Assembly (NCBI GenBank): GCA_902781505.1
Contig: CACZJL010000006.1
Span: 1 to 64,000, forward strand
Direction of reading: 5' to 3'
From: an uncultured Lachnospiraceae bacterium
Lineage (GTDB): Bacteria > Bacillota > Clostridia > Lachnospirales > Lachnospiraceae
DNA length: 64,000 bases
Numbering within the stretch: position 1 is the first letter of the stretch; each line of letters opens with the position of its first letter. Shown here in pieces: positions 9,048-16,898 of this stretch. A program made the translations under genes and the position numbers. The notes beneath the pieces were generated by a model. The model was not told the origin of the DNA. It did no database searches and worked only from the letters and a program-made list of their open reading frames with translations.

Positions 9048-9952
9048 TTTGAGCAGGGCCTCCTACCTGCAACTTCCGACAGTTTCACCGCCTTAGCCTC
9101 ATGATTGAGTGCCGGACAGTCCTCCACCAGATGATATCTGGTTCCATAATCGGTAATATAAACAAACATCGGTTCAGCTTTCGCTGCCTGTTCTTTACAC
9201 AGTTCACACGGATAGTATTTACTTCCATCTGCATTTCTCAAGTCCTTCACCTGAATCAGCGGGACTCTGACAGATTGCGCATGAAGATATGTGCAGGCCG
9301 GATCTTTGTGATACACTTCTCCTGTCCTTGTGACATATACCGTAATCTCATCCTCTGCTGCCCCGTCTGTTTCTTCATCTTCCGCCCGCATTCCAGTCCA
9401 TCCGCAGGTTTCTGCCTTTTGTTCCATCGGAATAATCCCTGCGCCGAACATGGAAAATGGCAGTTTGACAGCATAATCTGCCTGCAGTCTGATTTTGCTT
9501 CCATCCTCTTCAATCTCTGATGCGGGCAGAAGAATTCCGGCCGTTCCACCGATAATCCCATGCTCACTTCCATAGTCCGCACCAAGATTCCTAACAAGCA
9601 ATACCTTGGCCGTGGCAACATTAATTCCTGCATTGATCAGTGCCAGGTTTTCATCGGATGCGATATCAAAAAATTCCTCTCCTGCTTCCTTTGCGTAGGA
9701 ATACTTTGCAAGTTCCCTGGCATCTTCAAAAAGAGCCCTCTGTATCCGGCTTCTGACCGCACAGATCTGAATCATCGAAACCAGTGTAATCACTGCAAAG
9801 AAAAAGCAAGGCACAGCGAGCACCCCTTCTACAGTCATGGAGGCACGCAAAGATACCCTCTTACGTTCCACCTGCTCAGTGAAATCCACAGGGGCCGACA
9901 TCCGTTTATCCCTTTCTTTTTTTATATTCCCCTGCTTCCTGTAAAAAGGCAT
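9035..9952 (-). CDS. TadE-like protein with two C-terminal Cys/His modules
   Basis: 305 residues. A cytoplasmic basic leader precedes the pseudopilin-type segment ASMTVEGVLAVPCFFFAVI (residues 38-56). The extracytoplasmic part ends in two related modules: residues 205-252 with VYVTRTGEVYHKDPAC and a later CELC, and residues 264-303 with VYITDYGTRYHLVEDC and a later CSKC. Each has H-x4-C followed by CxxC, suggesting metal sites or disulfides. The ATG at 9952 has GGAGG eight bases upstream; the ATG at 9901 also has a possible site. It lies between the TadG-like and prepilin peptidase genes. The tail function is unknown. Confidence 0.84.
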   Translation of the reverse strand: MPFYRKQGNIKKERDKRMSAPVDFTEQVERKRVSLRASMTVEGVLAVPCFFFAVITLVSMIQICAVRSRIQRALFEDARELAKYSYAKEAGEEFFDIASDENLALINAGINVATAKVLLVRNLGADYGSEHGIIGGTAGILLPASEIEEDGSKIRLQADYAVKLPFSMFGAGIIPMEQKAETCGWTGMRAEDEETDGAAEDEITVYVTRTGEVYHKDPACTYLHAQSVRVPLIQVKDLRNADGSKYYPCELCKEQAAKAEPMFVYITDYGTRYHLVEDCPALNHEAKAVKLSEVAGRRPCSKCGG

Positions 9953-10022
9953 CTTTGTGTCCTCCATTCATCCGAAGTTTTTCTGCATTCATCCGCCCCA
10001 CAAAAAGAAGACTTTCCTCTTC

Positions 10023-12254
10023 TTATCCATAATCATAGGAGAAGGCTTCTTCAAATGGCCCTCCACCGGAAGACCAGTTAAATACAGCCTTCCCGCTGAA
10101 TCCGTACAGGTAGTTTCGCATGCGAAAGCTTTCCTTCCCTTCCCGGATCATGTATTGCTCCATCAGACTCATTGTCCGGTAATTTCTCTTCTTCTCTGAT
10201 CTTGTAAGAATCAGGCCGCGAAGATACGTCATATATCCCACGCCTCCAGCTTCATCCTCGCTTTCAGTTCCATTGTCCGGATTCGCTATCTGGCTCAGCT
10301 GCAGATGCCAGTTCGCTCCTGTTTTCACAGGGCAGATTTTCTTTCCGTTATACAGACCCCGCAGGTCATAAATCGCTTCCGCATACGCCCATATTGACAG
10401 AATCAAATATTGCCCCGCCTTAATCACCACCGGATTCCCGGAGAACCCAAGTAGCTTAACCGAAAGAGACAACGCCTCTTCCCTTTTGGCCGGATTCAAA
10501 ATCAGATACACCAGATTCGTTCCTTCCCGAATCAGCGACAGCTCCATAATGGTCTGATTCAGATTCTCCCGGTCACTCTTCTTTCCCTGCAGTACAAATT
10601 CAAGCTGATAACAAAGCAGGCCGTCCGAATCACCGTCCACACCTTCGCCGGATTCTGATGTGCTCTTGCCGGCCCCTGATGCAGCTTCACCTGCCTCATC
10701 CCCTGCTGGATAGCAGTTAAAAAAGTGGCACAGATACTCATTAAATAAAGCCTTCTCAGTCGCCGCTTCCACAATAGTCTCCTGATTCTCCCGCGCAGCG
10801 TCCAAATTCCCGCTCGAACTGCCTGTCGCATACGACTTCTCTGCCTCGGATTTCGTCTCTTCATTGCAGTATTCATCCGCAAGGTCACTGACAGACAGCT
10901 TTCTCTCAGAGACCGGCTTTCCATCAAGGACAAGTCCTGTCACGCCGCTCTTTAACTCTTCAAAAATTTTCTTAAATGCCGAGAGTCCATCTCCTGTCTT
11001 TGTGAAATCAATTCCCGAATAGTTAAATGCGAGCCGCATATTATCAATCGATGAGCAGGCCTCCTGAAATCCATGCAAAAAGCTGAGCTGCTGCGAAATC
11101 TCTTCCTTACTTTCCGGGTATTCCAAACCATCACTGTATGTTCGAATCCTCGCAAGAACTCCCTGCTGCCATCGCAGCTGTCTCTGCATCTCAAGACAGT
11201 CACAAAGCCCCGGTTCTTCCACCTGTTCCAGTTCCTCATCGCCATCACTCCCGCCGGTTAATTCTGCGAGATCTTCCGCCATCTGTTCATAGACCTCTAG
11301 ATCCAGATCATCCTTTTTACTTTCCAGAAAAGACCTGGCATTCTCCGCCTTCTCCTGCGCTCTGGCCGTCAGATTCTGAACCTCTTCTGTCACCTTCAGC
11401 GCCTCAGTGCACTTCTCACTCGCACTGATTGCCGCCTCTCTTAAAACATCCGATGCCAGAATATACTCTTCTTTCCACACAGAAGGGTCATCTGAGGATA
11501 AGATATCCACACAAACAGACGAACAATCCAAAGCATCCACATAAGTACCCGCCTGTCCCGTAACAGTCTGAAACACCGCAGACGAAGTAATGCCCGTGCT
11601 CATCATCGTCACCTCGCCATTTACCAGGGATTTCACACAATAGTCATTCACAGGAACCGGCCTTCCCGTTTTCCTTTCAATTCCATTTTCATCTGCTTTA
11701 ATTCCTTCGACAAGCGGCAACAGCTTAAGCAAAGCTCCTGCTGCCTCGGCAAATGCATCTTCGCACGCCACTAATTCATTCGCGACCTGTGCCGCATTTG
11801 TCCTTTTTTTCTGTTCCTCTTCATCTCCAAGAAGCAGCTCTAAAAGCTCCGGTGCAATCCCCGCCTTCTGATACTCAATCACTTCTTTGGCAAAGTACTT
11901 TCCATTTTCATCAGTCATTCGCAACCTTTTTTCAATATCAACACTTGCAAGTGACGTGTGGGTACTTCCTTCCAGATTATCTTCCATCACCATCCGTAAT
12001 GTCGCTTCCACGCCCGGTGAGTCTTTTCGGACCAGAATTCCGAATCGATCATAAAGTGTCTTCTCATATTTCGCCAGTGCACTCTCTTCTGCGAGCCGCA
12101 CCGCCATCTTCACCTCCGTTCTTGCAGATGAGGCAAAGGCGGCTGAAAGTGCAGCACAGGAAAGCGTAACAATCAGCATCATGCTGAGCAGCACTGCCAC
12201 TGTAACAGAACCCTTCTTATTTCGAAATTTTATTTTCATATTCCGAAACTTCAT
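10023..12254 (-). CDS. TadG-like protein, DUF5702-like
   Basis: 743 residues. A basic leader is followed by one membrane segment (SVTVAVLLSMMLIVTLSCAA) and then a large extracytoplasmic domain with long helical, charged stretches. The start of the mature region, SSARTEVKMAVRLAEESALAKYEKTLYDRFGI, is typical of DUF5702 proteins found in Clostridial Tad loci (family name from memory). It probably contributes to pilus anchoring or assembly on the outer face of the membrane. AAGGAG lies eight bases before the ATG at 12254; the frame extends to 12314 without a better site. Confidence 0.82.
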   Translation of the reverse strand: MKFRNMKIKFRNKKGSVTVAVLLSMMLIVTLSCAALSAAFASSARTEVKMAVRLAEESALAKYEKTLYDRFGILVRKDSPGVEATLRMVMEDNLEGSTHTSLASVDIEKRLRMTDENGKYFAKEVIEYQKAGIAPELLELLLGDEEEQKKRTNAAQVANELVACEDAFAEAAGALLKLLPLVEGIKADENGIERKTGRPVPVNDYCVKSLVNGEVTMMSTGITSSAVFQTVTGQAGTYVDALDCSSVCVDILSSDDPSVWKEEYILASDVLREAAISASEKCTEALKVTEEVQNLTARAQEKAENARSFLESKKDDLDLEVYEQMAEDLAELTGGSDGDEELEQVEEPGLCDCLEMQRQLRWQQGVLARIRTYSDGLEYPESKEEISQQLSFLHGFQEACSSIDNMRLAFNYSGIDFTKTGDGLSAFKKIFEELKSGVTGLVLDGKPVSERKLSVSDLADEYCNEETKSEAEKSYATGSSSGNLDAARENQETIVEAATEKALFNEYLCHFFNCYPAGDEAGEAASGAGKSTSESGEGVDGDSDGLLCYQLEFVLQGKKSDRENLNQTIMELSLIREGTNLVYLILNPAKREEALSLSVKLLGFSGNPVVIKAGQYLILSIWAYAEAIYDLRGLYNGKKICPVKTGANWHLQLSQIANPDNGTESEDEAGGVGYMTYLRGLILTRSEKKRNYRTMSLMEQYMIREGKESFRMRNYLYGFSGKAVFNWSSGGGPFEEAFSYDYG

Positions 12255-12310
12255 GCTTTTCACTCCTTTCGCCACCTTCACCTTCTGCCTTAAAAGGAGG
12301 TGTACATAAC

Positions 12311-12511
12311 TCAAACGCTTCTTGCTTCCTCGGCCATCGACTCGGCAAGTGACGTAACCAGCCCGACAATCTGTGCTTTAAACAGCACAACCAACCCGAC
12401 CAGCACAATCGTAATCAACAGGATTTCAACCGTTCCAAGTCCCTTGTTATCCTGGTGAAACACGACCAGTCCTTCCTTTACTCTGCTCATCATTCTTTTT
12501 AAACCATCCAT
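12311..12511 (-). CDS. flp: Flp-type IVb pilin
   Basis: 66 residues. A short charged leader ends in NKGLG, followed by TVEILLITIVLVGLVVLF, the hydrophobic assembly helix of Flp1-type pilins. Cleavage is expected after the glycine by the peptidase at 8622-9047. It is the only pilin of this kind in the locus, so it is the likely major pilus subunit. AGGAGG lies just upstream of the ATG at 12511, an unusually strong ribosome site that fits high expression. The frame is open to 12577 but that extension lacks a site. Confidence 0.88.
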   Translation of the reverse strand: MDGLKRMMSRVKEGLVVFHQDNKGLGTVEILLITIVLVGLVVLFKAQIVGLVTSLAESMAEEARSV

Positions 12512-12616
12512 AATCTCTCCTCCTGTCATAAAAAAATAATCTTCAACCATCCTGAAATCCTTTGTTCCTGCGGACATCCGCTTAAGCCTCGAAAGTAAGA
12601 TTTGCGAACAACCGCT

Positions 12617-13813
12617 TTAAAACCCGCGAAACGTCAGAAACGCCGGAATCATCACAAGCGCCATCACGGCACCAAGTTCCAGCATCATCGGAAGAAGCAT
12701 TCTCGTTGAGGCCTCTTCGCCACGGCGTCTGGCCAGACGCTTTCTCTCTTCCTGATATACATCCGCCTCATTCTGCAGGTTTTTCAGCAGATTTCTGCCG
12801 CCTTTTCTGACATATTCACTGAGCAGTGCCGAAAGCTTTCTGTACTCCTTCTGTCCGCACTCTTCTGCAAGCAGACGCAGCGCCTCCACCTCACTCACGC
12901 CATTTTCCATGCGAATACAACAGTTTTTAAGTGTCTGAATTGCCGGCTGATCTGAATTTCCGCCGGATGCAACATTTTCAAGTGCCATACGCACTGACAT
13001 TCCAGATGCAAGAAGAATTGCAATCTTATTCACCAATGCAGGATATTCCTCCTGCATCAGCCTGCTGTACTTTTGGTAAGCCTCTTTTTGTCTTTCTTTC
13101 TCGCGGAAGAAAAGCAGCGCGCAGACTGCGAGTCCGAGAATCATAATCAGAAATGCCCCACTTTCCTCACCTGTCGTATAATACGTAACCTTCTTTCCAT
13201 CTACACTAAGCGGCAGGTGTATCTCTTCACCGGGAGACTGTTCCGTTTCAGAAACCGCCGACCGCAGCTTGAATTCCGCCTCCTGTGTCTCCGTTCTTTC
13301 GGGCGGGAGAACCACCAGTGGAAAGCTGATTAGCTTCTTTTCCTTCCCTGCACTCAGCTCGGCCCAGAGCGTCACCTCCTGCTTCACGTCTTCTGCAAGA
13401 TTCTCGTTATGCACCGCTCCATCAAAGGAAACAAGAGTATAGTCATCTGTGAACCATTCAACCCGGACTCCATCTGCTGTCAGGGCCGGTAATTTCAGCT
13501 CACTCTTCACCTCTGACAAACTCCTGTTTCCTCCTCTGATCTGCTCCGGAAGCTCATTACAGGCCTTTTCTATCGCCTGTGTTGCCTCTTTTGAAGACAG
13601 TTCTGACTGTTCCACAGGAATCTTCATCGCAATTCCTTCATCTGTTCCTTCCACAAACGCCGTTACATCAACATAACTGACGCCTTTATCCGGTCTTTTT
13701 AAGACGCCACCGTCAATCAGCCGTTCGCCATCCTTAAAATATAAAACTGTGCTGAGCAGAAGAGTGACCACGGCCGCAATTATAATTTTTGCTTTCAACG
13801 AAAGTTCTTTCAC
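12617..13813 (-). CDS. tadC: TadC-like membrane protein with N-terminal Ig-like domain
   Basis: 398 residues. An N-terminal membrane segment (residues 8-25) is followed by about 190 extracytoplasmic residues, then a membrane segment near 220-240 and a type II secretion F-like domain ending in two C-terminal segments. The F-domain is marked by LVNKIAILLASGMSVRMALE and LRLLAEECGQKEYRKL. The outer region contains VRVEWFTDDYTLVSFDGAV followed by VTLWAELSAG, which resembles an atrophied bacterial Ig-like fold. Ordinary TadC lacks this insertion. The protein should form the inner-membrane platform together with the TadB product encoded next to it. Confidence 0.83.
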   Translation of the reverse strand: MKELSLKAKIIIAAVVTLLLSTVLYFKDGERLIDGGVLKRPDKGVSYVDVTAFVEGTDEGIAMKIPVEQSELSSKEATQAIEKACNELPEQIRGGNRSLSEVKSELKLPALTADGVRVEWFTDDYTLVSFDGAVHNENLAEDVKQEVTLWAELSAGKEKKLISFPLVVLPPERTETQEAEFKLRSAVSETEQSPGEEIHLPLSVDGKKVTYYTTGEESGAFLIMILGLAVCALLFFREKERQKEAYQKYSRLMQEEYPALVNKIAILLASGMSVRMALENVASGGNSDQPAIQTLKNCCIRMENGVSEVEALRLLAEECGQKEYRKLSALLSEYVRKGGRNLLKNLQNEADVYQEERKRLARRRGEEASTRMLLPMMLELGAVMALVMIPAFLTFRGF

Positions 13814-13842
13814 CGCTCCTCACCCGCTTTCTTAAGTGAACC

Positions 13843-14643
13843 TCACACTTCTATACGTCCAATCCTGCGGCCAAAGGCCGACGCCAGAAACAGGACAACA
13901 AGACAGACACTCATTACAAGAACTCCCATCACATTTCCATAGAGAGGTGCTAAAAATTCCGGAGATGACAGCCTTAAGAATGCAACCAGCGCTACCGGCA
14001 TTGCCCGCAGCACCTTCTGTTCAAACAACCTTCCGGACAGCACCGTCTGAATCTCATCTTCCACCTCCTGCCTCTCTGACAGATGCTTTGCGTATGAGCG
14101 TACAATCGCAATCAGATTGCCGCCTGTCCTCCTCGCATATTGAAACACCAGTGCGAAATCCATCGCCTCCTGAATATCCAGATGCTCCGCCATTTCAGCA
14201 ATCGCAATCTCTAACCGAATCGCCCGGCGCACCTGTACATCGACATTCACAAACTCTCTGGTCACAAAGTCCCGAGCCCCGTAAAGATTCTTCAGTTCAT
14301 GTGCCGCTTCGGCAAATGCCCTGTCCATGGAGTACCCCGCATCGAGTGCGCAGCTTACCGACGTCAGTCCATCGGTGAATTTCTTCTCCGTGCCGCGTTT
14401 TTTCTTAGCAGACATCTCTTCTGCCGCTTCCTTCACATAAAAATACAGATACGGACTTAAGAGCAGGCAGCCTGCAGGTGAATTATAGAAAAGAAATCCA
14501 TACAACCCGCACAATAAGAGGCCAATGAAAAGCTCCTTAAAATACTCCTTCTTAGTAAGTCCAAATGCCTGCGGCGTGCATCTTTGCAACATCCGTAAAA
14601 GGAGCTTCGGTCCGGATGAGACAGCCTTTGACTTCCTGTTCAT
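13843..14643 (-). CDS. tadB: TadB-like pilus assembly membrane protein
   Basis: 266 residues. Two early membrane segments (around residues 40-70) are followed by the cytoplasmic F-domain with LTSVSCALDAGYSMDRAFAE and ALVFQYARRTGGNLIAIVRS, and by C-terminal membrane segments ending in VLVMSVCLVVLFLASAFG. With TadC it forms the platform for the TadA ATPase. GAGGAGG lies six bases before the ATG at 14643. This start lies inside the tadA gene, giving a 92-base overlap; a later ATG at residue 18 has no ribosome site. The overlap is unusually long but both frames are fully open. Confidence 0.85.
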   Translation of the reverse strand: MNRKSKAVSSGPKLLLRMLQRCTPQAFGLTKKEYFKELFIGLLLCGLYGFLFYNSPAGCLLLSPYLYFYVKEAAEEMSAKKKRGTEKKFTDGLTSVSCALDAGYSMDRAFAEAAHELKNLYGARDFVTREFVNVDVQVRRAIRLEIAIAEMAEHLDIQEAMDFALVFQYARRTGGNLIAIVRSYAKHLSERQEVEDEIQTVLSGRLFEQKVLRAMPVALVAFLRLSSPEFLAPLYGNVMGVLVMSVCLVVLFLASAFGRRIGRIEV

Positions 14644-15763
14644 CTTCACCCTCCTCTCTGAACGTAAACAACGGTACCAGTAAAATCTTCCCGTCAACCA
14701 CGCCGCTCACCTGATCAATTTCAAGCACGCGCCTTGATTTGTCACGAAGTCGACCGAGGTGAACGATAAGATCTAGGGCCGATGCAATCTGCTGCCGTAT
14801 CGCAGGCAGCGGAATATCCAGCCCCATCATCACCATCGTCTCCAGTCGTAAAAGCATATCGGGAGGACTGTTTGCATGCCCCGTACTTAACCCGCCGTCA
14901 TGCCCCGTATTCAGGGCGGTAATCATGTCAATCGCCGCTGCATCGCGGACCTCACCGACAACGATTCTGTCAGGACGCATCCGTAAGGATGCGCGTATCA
15001 GGTCTCTGATTGTCACTTCACCTTTCTCCTCCATATTGGCAGGATGGGCCTCGAGCTTTACAAGGTTTGGTACATTTTCAAGTTGTAGTTCACAGGAATC
15101 TTCAATCGTGATTACACGTTCCTCTTCAGGAATATGTTTTGATAATGCGTTAAGAAATGTGGTCTTTCCGGAACCGGTTCCACCACTGATAAAAATGTTA
15201 TATTTTGCTCTGACTGCATCAACCAGAAACGCAGCCGCTTCCCTGCTGATGCTTTGCATCCGGATCAATCGCTCAAGCGTCATCGGAGTGCGATAAAATT
15301 TACGGATTGTAATAATGGGGCCGGCGACAGCTGCCGGGGCCAGACAGATATTGACACGCGATCCATCCGAGAGTCTCGTATCGACAATCGGCGAAGACGC
15401 ATTGACCGTTCGGTTTGACAGTCCGGCGATTCGCTGGGCAAGCGCTTCTAAGCGTTCTTCCGATTCAAAGCATTGATTGAACGCGTAGATTCTACCATCC
15501 TTCTCATAGAAGATGTGGTCCTTGCCGTTAATCATAATTTCCGTCACCTGAGGGTCATCCATCAGCGGCTGCAGAATTCCAAGCCTTCGAATATCGTTAA
15601 ACACCGCTTTCTGACACAGAGTTCGCTCATCAATTGTCTGCATCTGCCTGTCTTCTAAAATCGTCTGCAGAATCAGGCGCTCTAACTGGGCATCGTCATA
15701 TTCTCTTCCGGGCTCTAGAAGTTCATAAACCCTTTCCTCTGCAGCCTTCAGACGCTCTCTCAT
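14552..15763 (-). CDS. tadA: CpaF/TadA secretion ATPase
   Basis: 403 residues from the ATG at 15763, preceded by AGGGAG. Signature elements of the PilT/VirB11-like ATPases are complete: Walker A FISGGTGSGKTTFLNAL, an Asp box VITIEDSCELQL, Walker B MRPDRIVVGEVRDAAAI and the His box HDGGLSTGHANSP. It should power pilus polymerisation from the cytoplasmic face. Its start overlaps the upstream TadZ-like gene by four bases. This is the pilus TadA, not the tRNA deaminase at 52416-52979. Confidence 0.93.
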   Translation of the reverse strand: MRERLKAAEERVYELLEPGREYDDAQLERLILQTILEDRQMQTIDERTLCQKAVFNDIRRLGILQPLMDDPQVTEIMINGKDHIFYEKDGRIYAFNQCFESEERLEALAQRIAGLSNRTVNASSPIVDTRLSDGSRVNICLAPAAVAGPIITIRKFYRTPMTLERLIRMQSISREAAAFLVDAVRAKYNIFISGGTGSGKTTFLNALSKHIPEEERVITIEDSCELQLENVPNLVKLEAHPANMEEKGEVTIRDLIRASLRMRPDRIVVGEVRDAAAIDMITALNTGHDGGLSTGHANSPPDMLLRLETMVMMGLDIPLPAIRQQIASALDLIVHLGRLRDKSRRVLEIDQVSGVVDGKILLVPLFTFREEGEDEQEVKGCLIRTEAPFTDVAKMHAAGIWTY

Positions 15764-16662
15764 ACTGCCACTCCCTGGTAAATGGATTCCGCACCCGATT
15801 TCAGCAGGACTTTCTTCACCCGTGCCGGATCGAGCACTGTTCCATCGCATGTAACACAGTCTAAGAACTGCCGCAGACGGGATTCTGTATTCGCCTGATA
15901 CAGAAGTCGACACTCATCACATTTAACAAGCAGTTGTGCCGGTCGGCGCACCGCCTCGCCGATATCTAACACAATCTGCTGAATGCCAAGAATCCTCTGA
16001 AGCCAGGAACAGAACGCTATCGTTCTCTCTGCCGTCAGATGAAGATAATCCTCTGCCCGCATCATCGGTGCCAGATAATAAAAGCCCTGATACTCCCCTA
16101 AGAAATCTTCAAGAAGCCCCTTAAGCCAGGCTGAATCCTTCGCATTCTCCTGCTGTTCAAACAAAAACAGCGCCGAAGCCAGATTCTGTCCTCTGATTTC
16201 CGGAAGCACCTCTTCAAGCCCCGCGTATTCATGCAGATTCAGGTACAATGTCTTCTTTGATGCCAACTCTTTAGCCCGTTCCAATGCGAAGCGCGTCTGC
16301 ACACCGGAGTCAGCCCAGCCGTAAATTCCAAGTATACTCATGGCTCCGGCCTCGGACCTTTTCGCCCCTGTCTGTGCCTTCGGGAGAAGATCTAAAATAC
16401 TACGCCAGGGACGGTACTTGTCAGAAAGGGAAAACATTCCATATTCCCTGCCCGCCATAATTTCAATCACTGCCGATTTCACGCTCTCATCACCGAGCAT
16501 AATTGTGTCCACATCCGTTTTCTCTAAAAATAAAAAAAACTCATCTTCTTTTGTGAAGGTGTAATACGTATACGGCGCACCGCTTGTTTCAAGCACTTTA
16601 GTCAGTCGTCTGGCGTATTCTTCGTCTGAATCAAAGTACGCCAAAATCAGTCCTTTATCCAT
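15760..16662 (-). CDS. TadZ/CpaE-like protein with degenerate P-loop
   Basis: 300 residues, first gene of the Tad operon. An N-terminal receiver-like domain (about 1-100) is followed by a MinD/ParA-like core. The nucleotide-binding loop reads GIYGWADSGVQT (residues 112-123) and lacks the lysines of the ParA Walker A motif, so ATP hydrolysis is doubtful. Near the C-terminus are two CxxC pairs (C248/C251 and C269/C272), which could hold a zinc ion and are not typical of the family. TadZ proteins position the pilus machine at the cell pole. AGAGGTGA precedes the ATG. Confidence 0.72.
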   Translation of the reverse strand: MDKGLILAYFDSDEEYARRLTKVLETSGAPYTYYTFTKEDEFFLFLEKTDVDTIMLGDESVKSAVIEIMAGREYGMFSLSDKYRPWRSILDLLPKAQTGAKRSEAGAMSILGIYGWADSGVQTRFALERAKELASKKTLYLNLHEYAGLEEVLPEIRGQNLASALFLFEQQENAKDSAWLKGLLEDFLGEYQGFYYLAPMMRAEDYLHLTAERTIAFCSWLQRILGIQQIVLDIGEAVRRPAQLLVKCDECRLLYQANTESRLRQFLDCVTCDGTVLDPARVKKVLLKSGAESIYQGVAV

Positions 16663-16751
16663 AGAATCACCTCTGTTAAATTGTCGCTTGTGGAGTTAAA
16701 AGATGCATTCGAATGCAGAAGAACTCTGCGCACCTTTTGTGGAACAATAAA

Positions 16752-16780
16752 AGCATAGCTCTAATCACGGAAAATGTCAA
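16752..16780 (-). promoter_or_regulatory. Promoter of the Tad pilus operon
   Basis: Minus-strand TTGACA (16775-16780), a 17-base spacer and TATGCT (16752-16757). The start codon of the first Tad gene is about 90 bases downstream. No other clear promoter was seen between the Tad genes, which overlap or abut down to 6923. Confidence 0.62.
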
Positions 16781-16801
16781 TAGTAATTCTTTATTTTACA
16801 A

Positions 16802-16839
16802 ACGAAAACTATTTCGTGATTTACGAAAATTGTGCGAAA
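16802..16839. promoter_or_regulatory. Phased ACGAAA/TTTCGT half-sites upstream of Tad promoter
   Basis: Four related hexamers follow each other: ACGAAA (16802), TTTCGT (16812), ACGAAA (16823) and GCGAAA (16834). They start 10, 11 and 11 bases apart, about one helical turn. The middle two form a perfect inverted repeat with a five-base centre. The array begins about 20 bases upstream of the -35 box, where an activator or UP-like element would act. Confidence 0.45.
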
Positions 16840-16851
16840 CATCGGGCAGAA

Positions 16852-16880
16852 TCTAAAAAACCGCTCTCAAAAGAGAGCGG
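16852..16880 (-). terminator. Rho-independent terminator of the GltD-like gene
   Basis: A perfect eight-base stem, CCGCTCTC with GAGAGCGG, with an AAAA loop (16861-16880), is followed on the minus strand by TTTTTT. It lies 18 bases past the stop codon of the gene ending at 16899. Confidence 0.9.
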
Positions 16881-16898
16881 GCCAAAGGCATTTGCCAA

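Noticed and set aside
12255..12314. Upstream extension of the TadG-like gene (MSYVHLLL...)
   Set aside because: AAGGAG is ideally placed for the ATG at 12254, and the extension would put a poor leader before the membrane segment.
14552..15763. Confusing this tadA with the tRNA deaminase gene of the same name
   Set aside because: This one carries Walker motifs of secretion ATPases; the deaminase with HAE and PCxxC is at 52416-52979.
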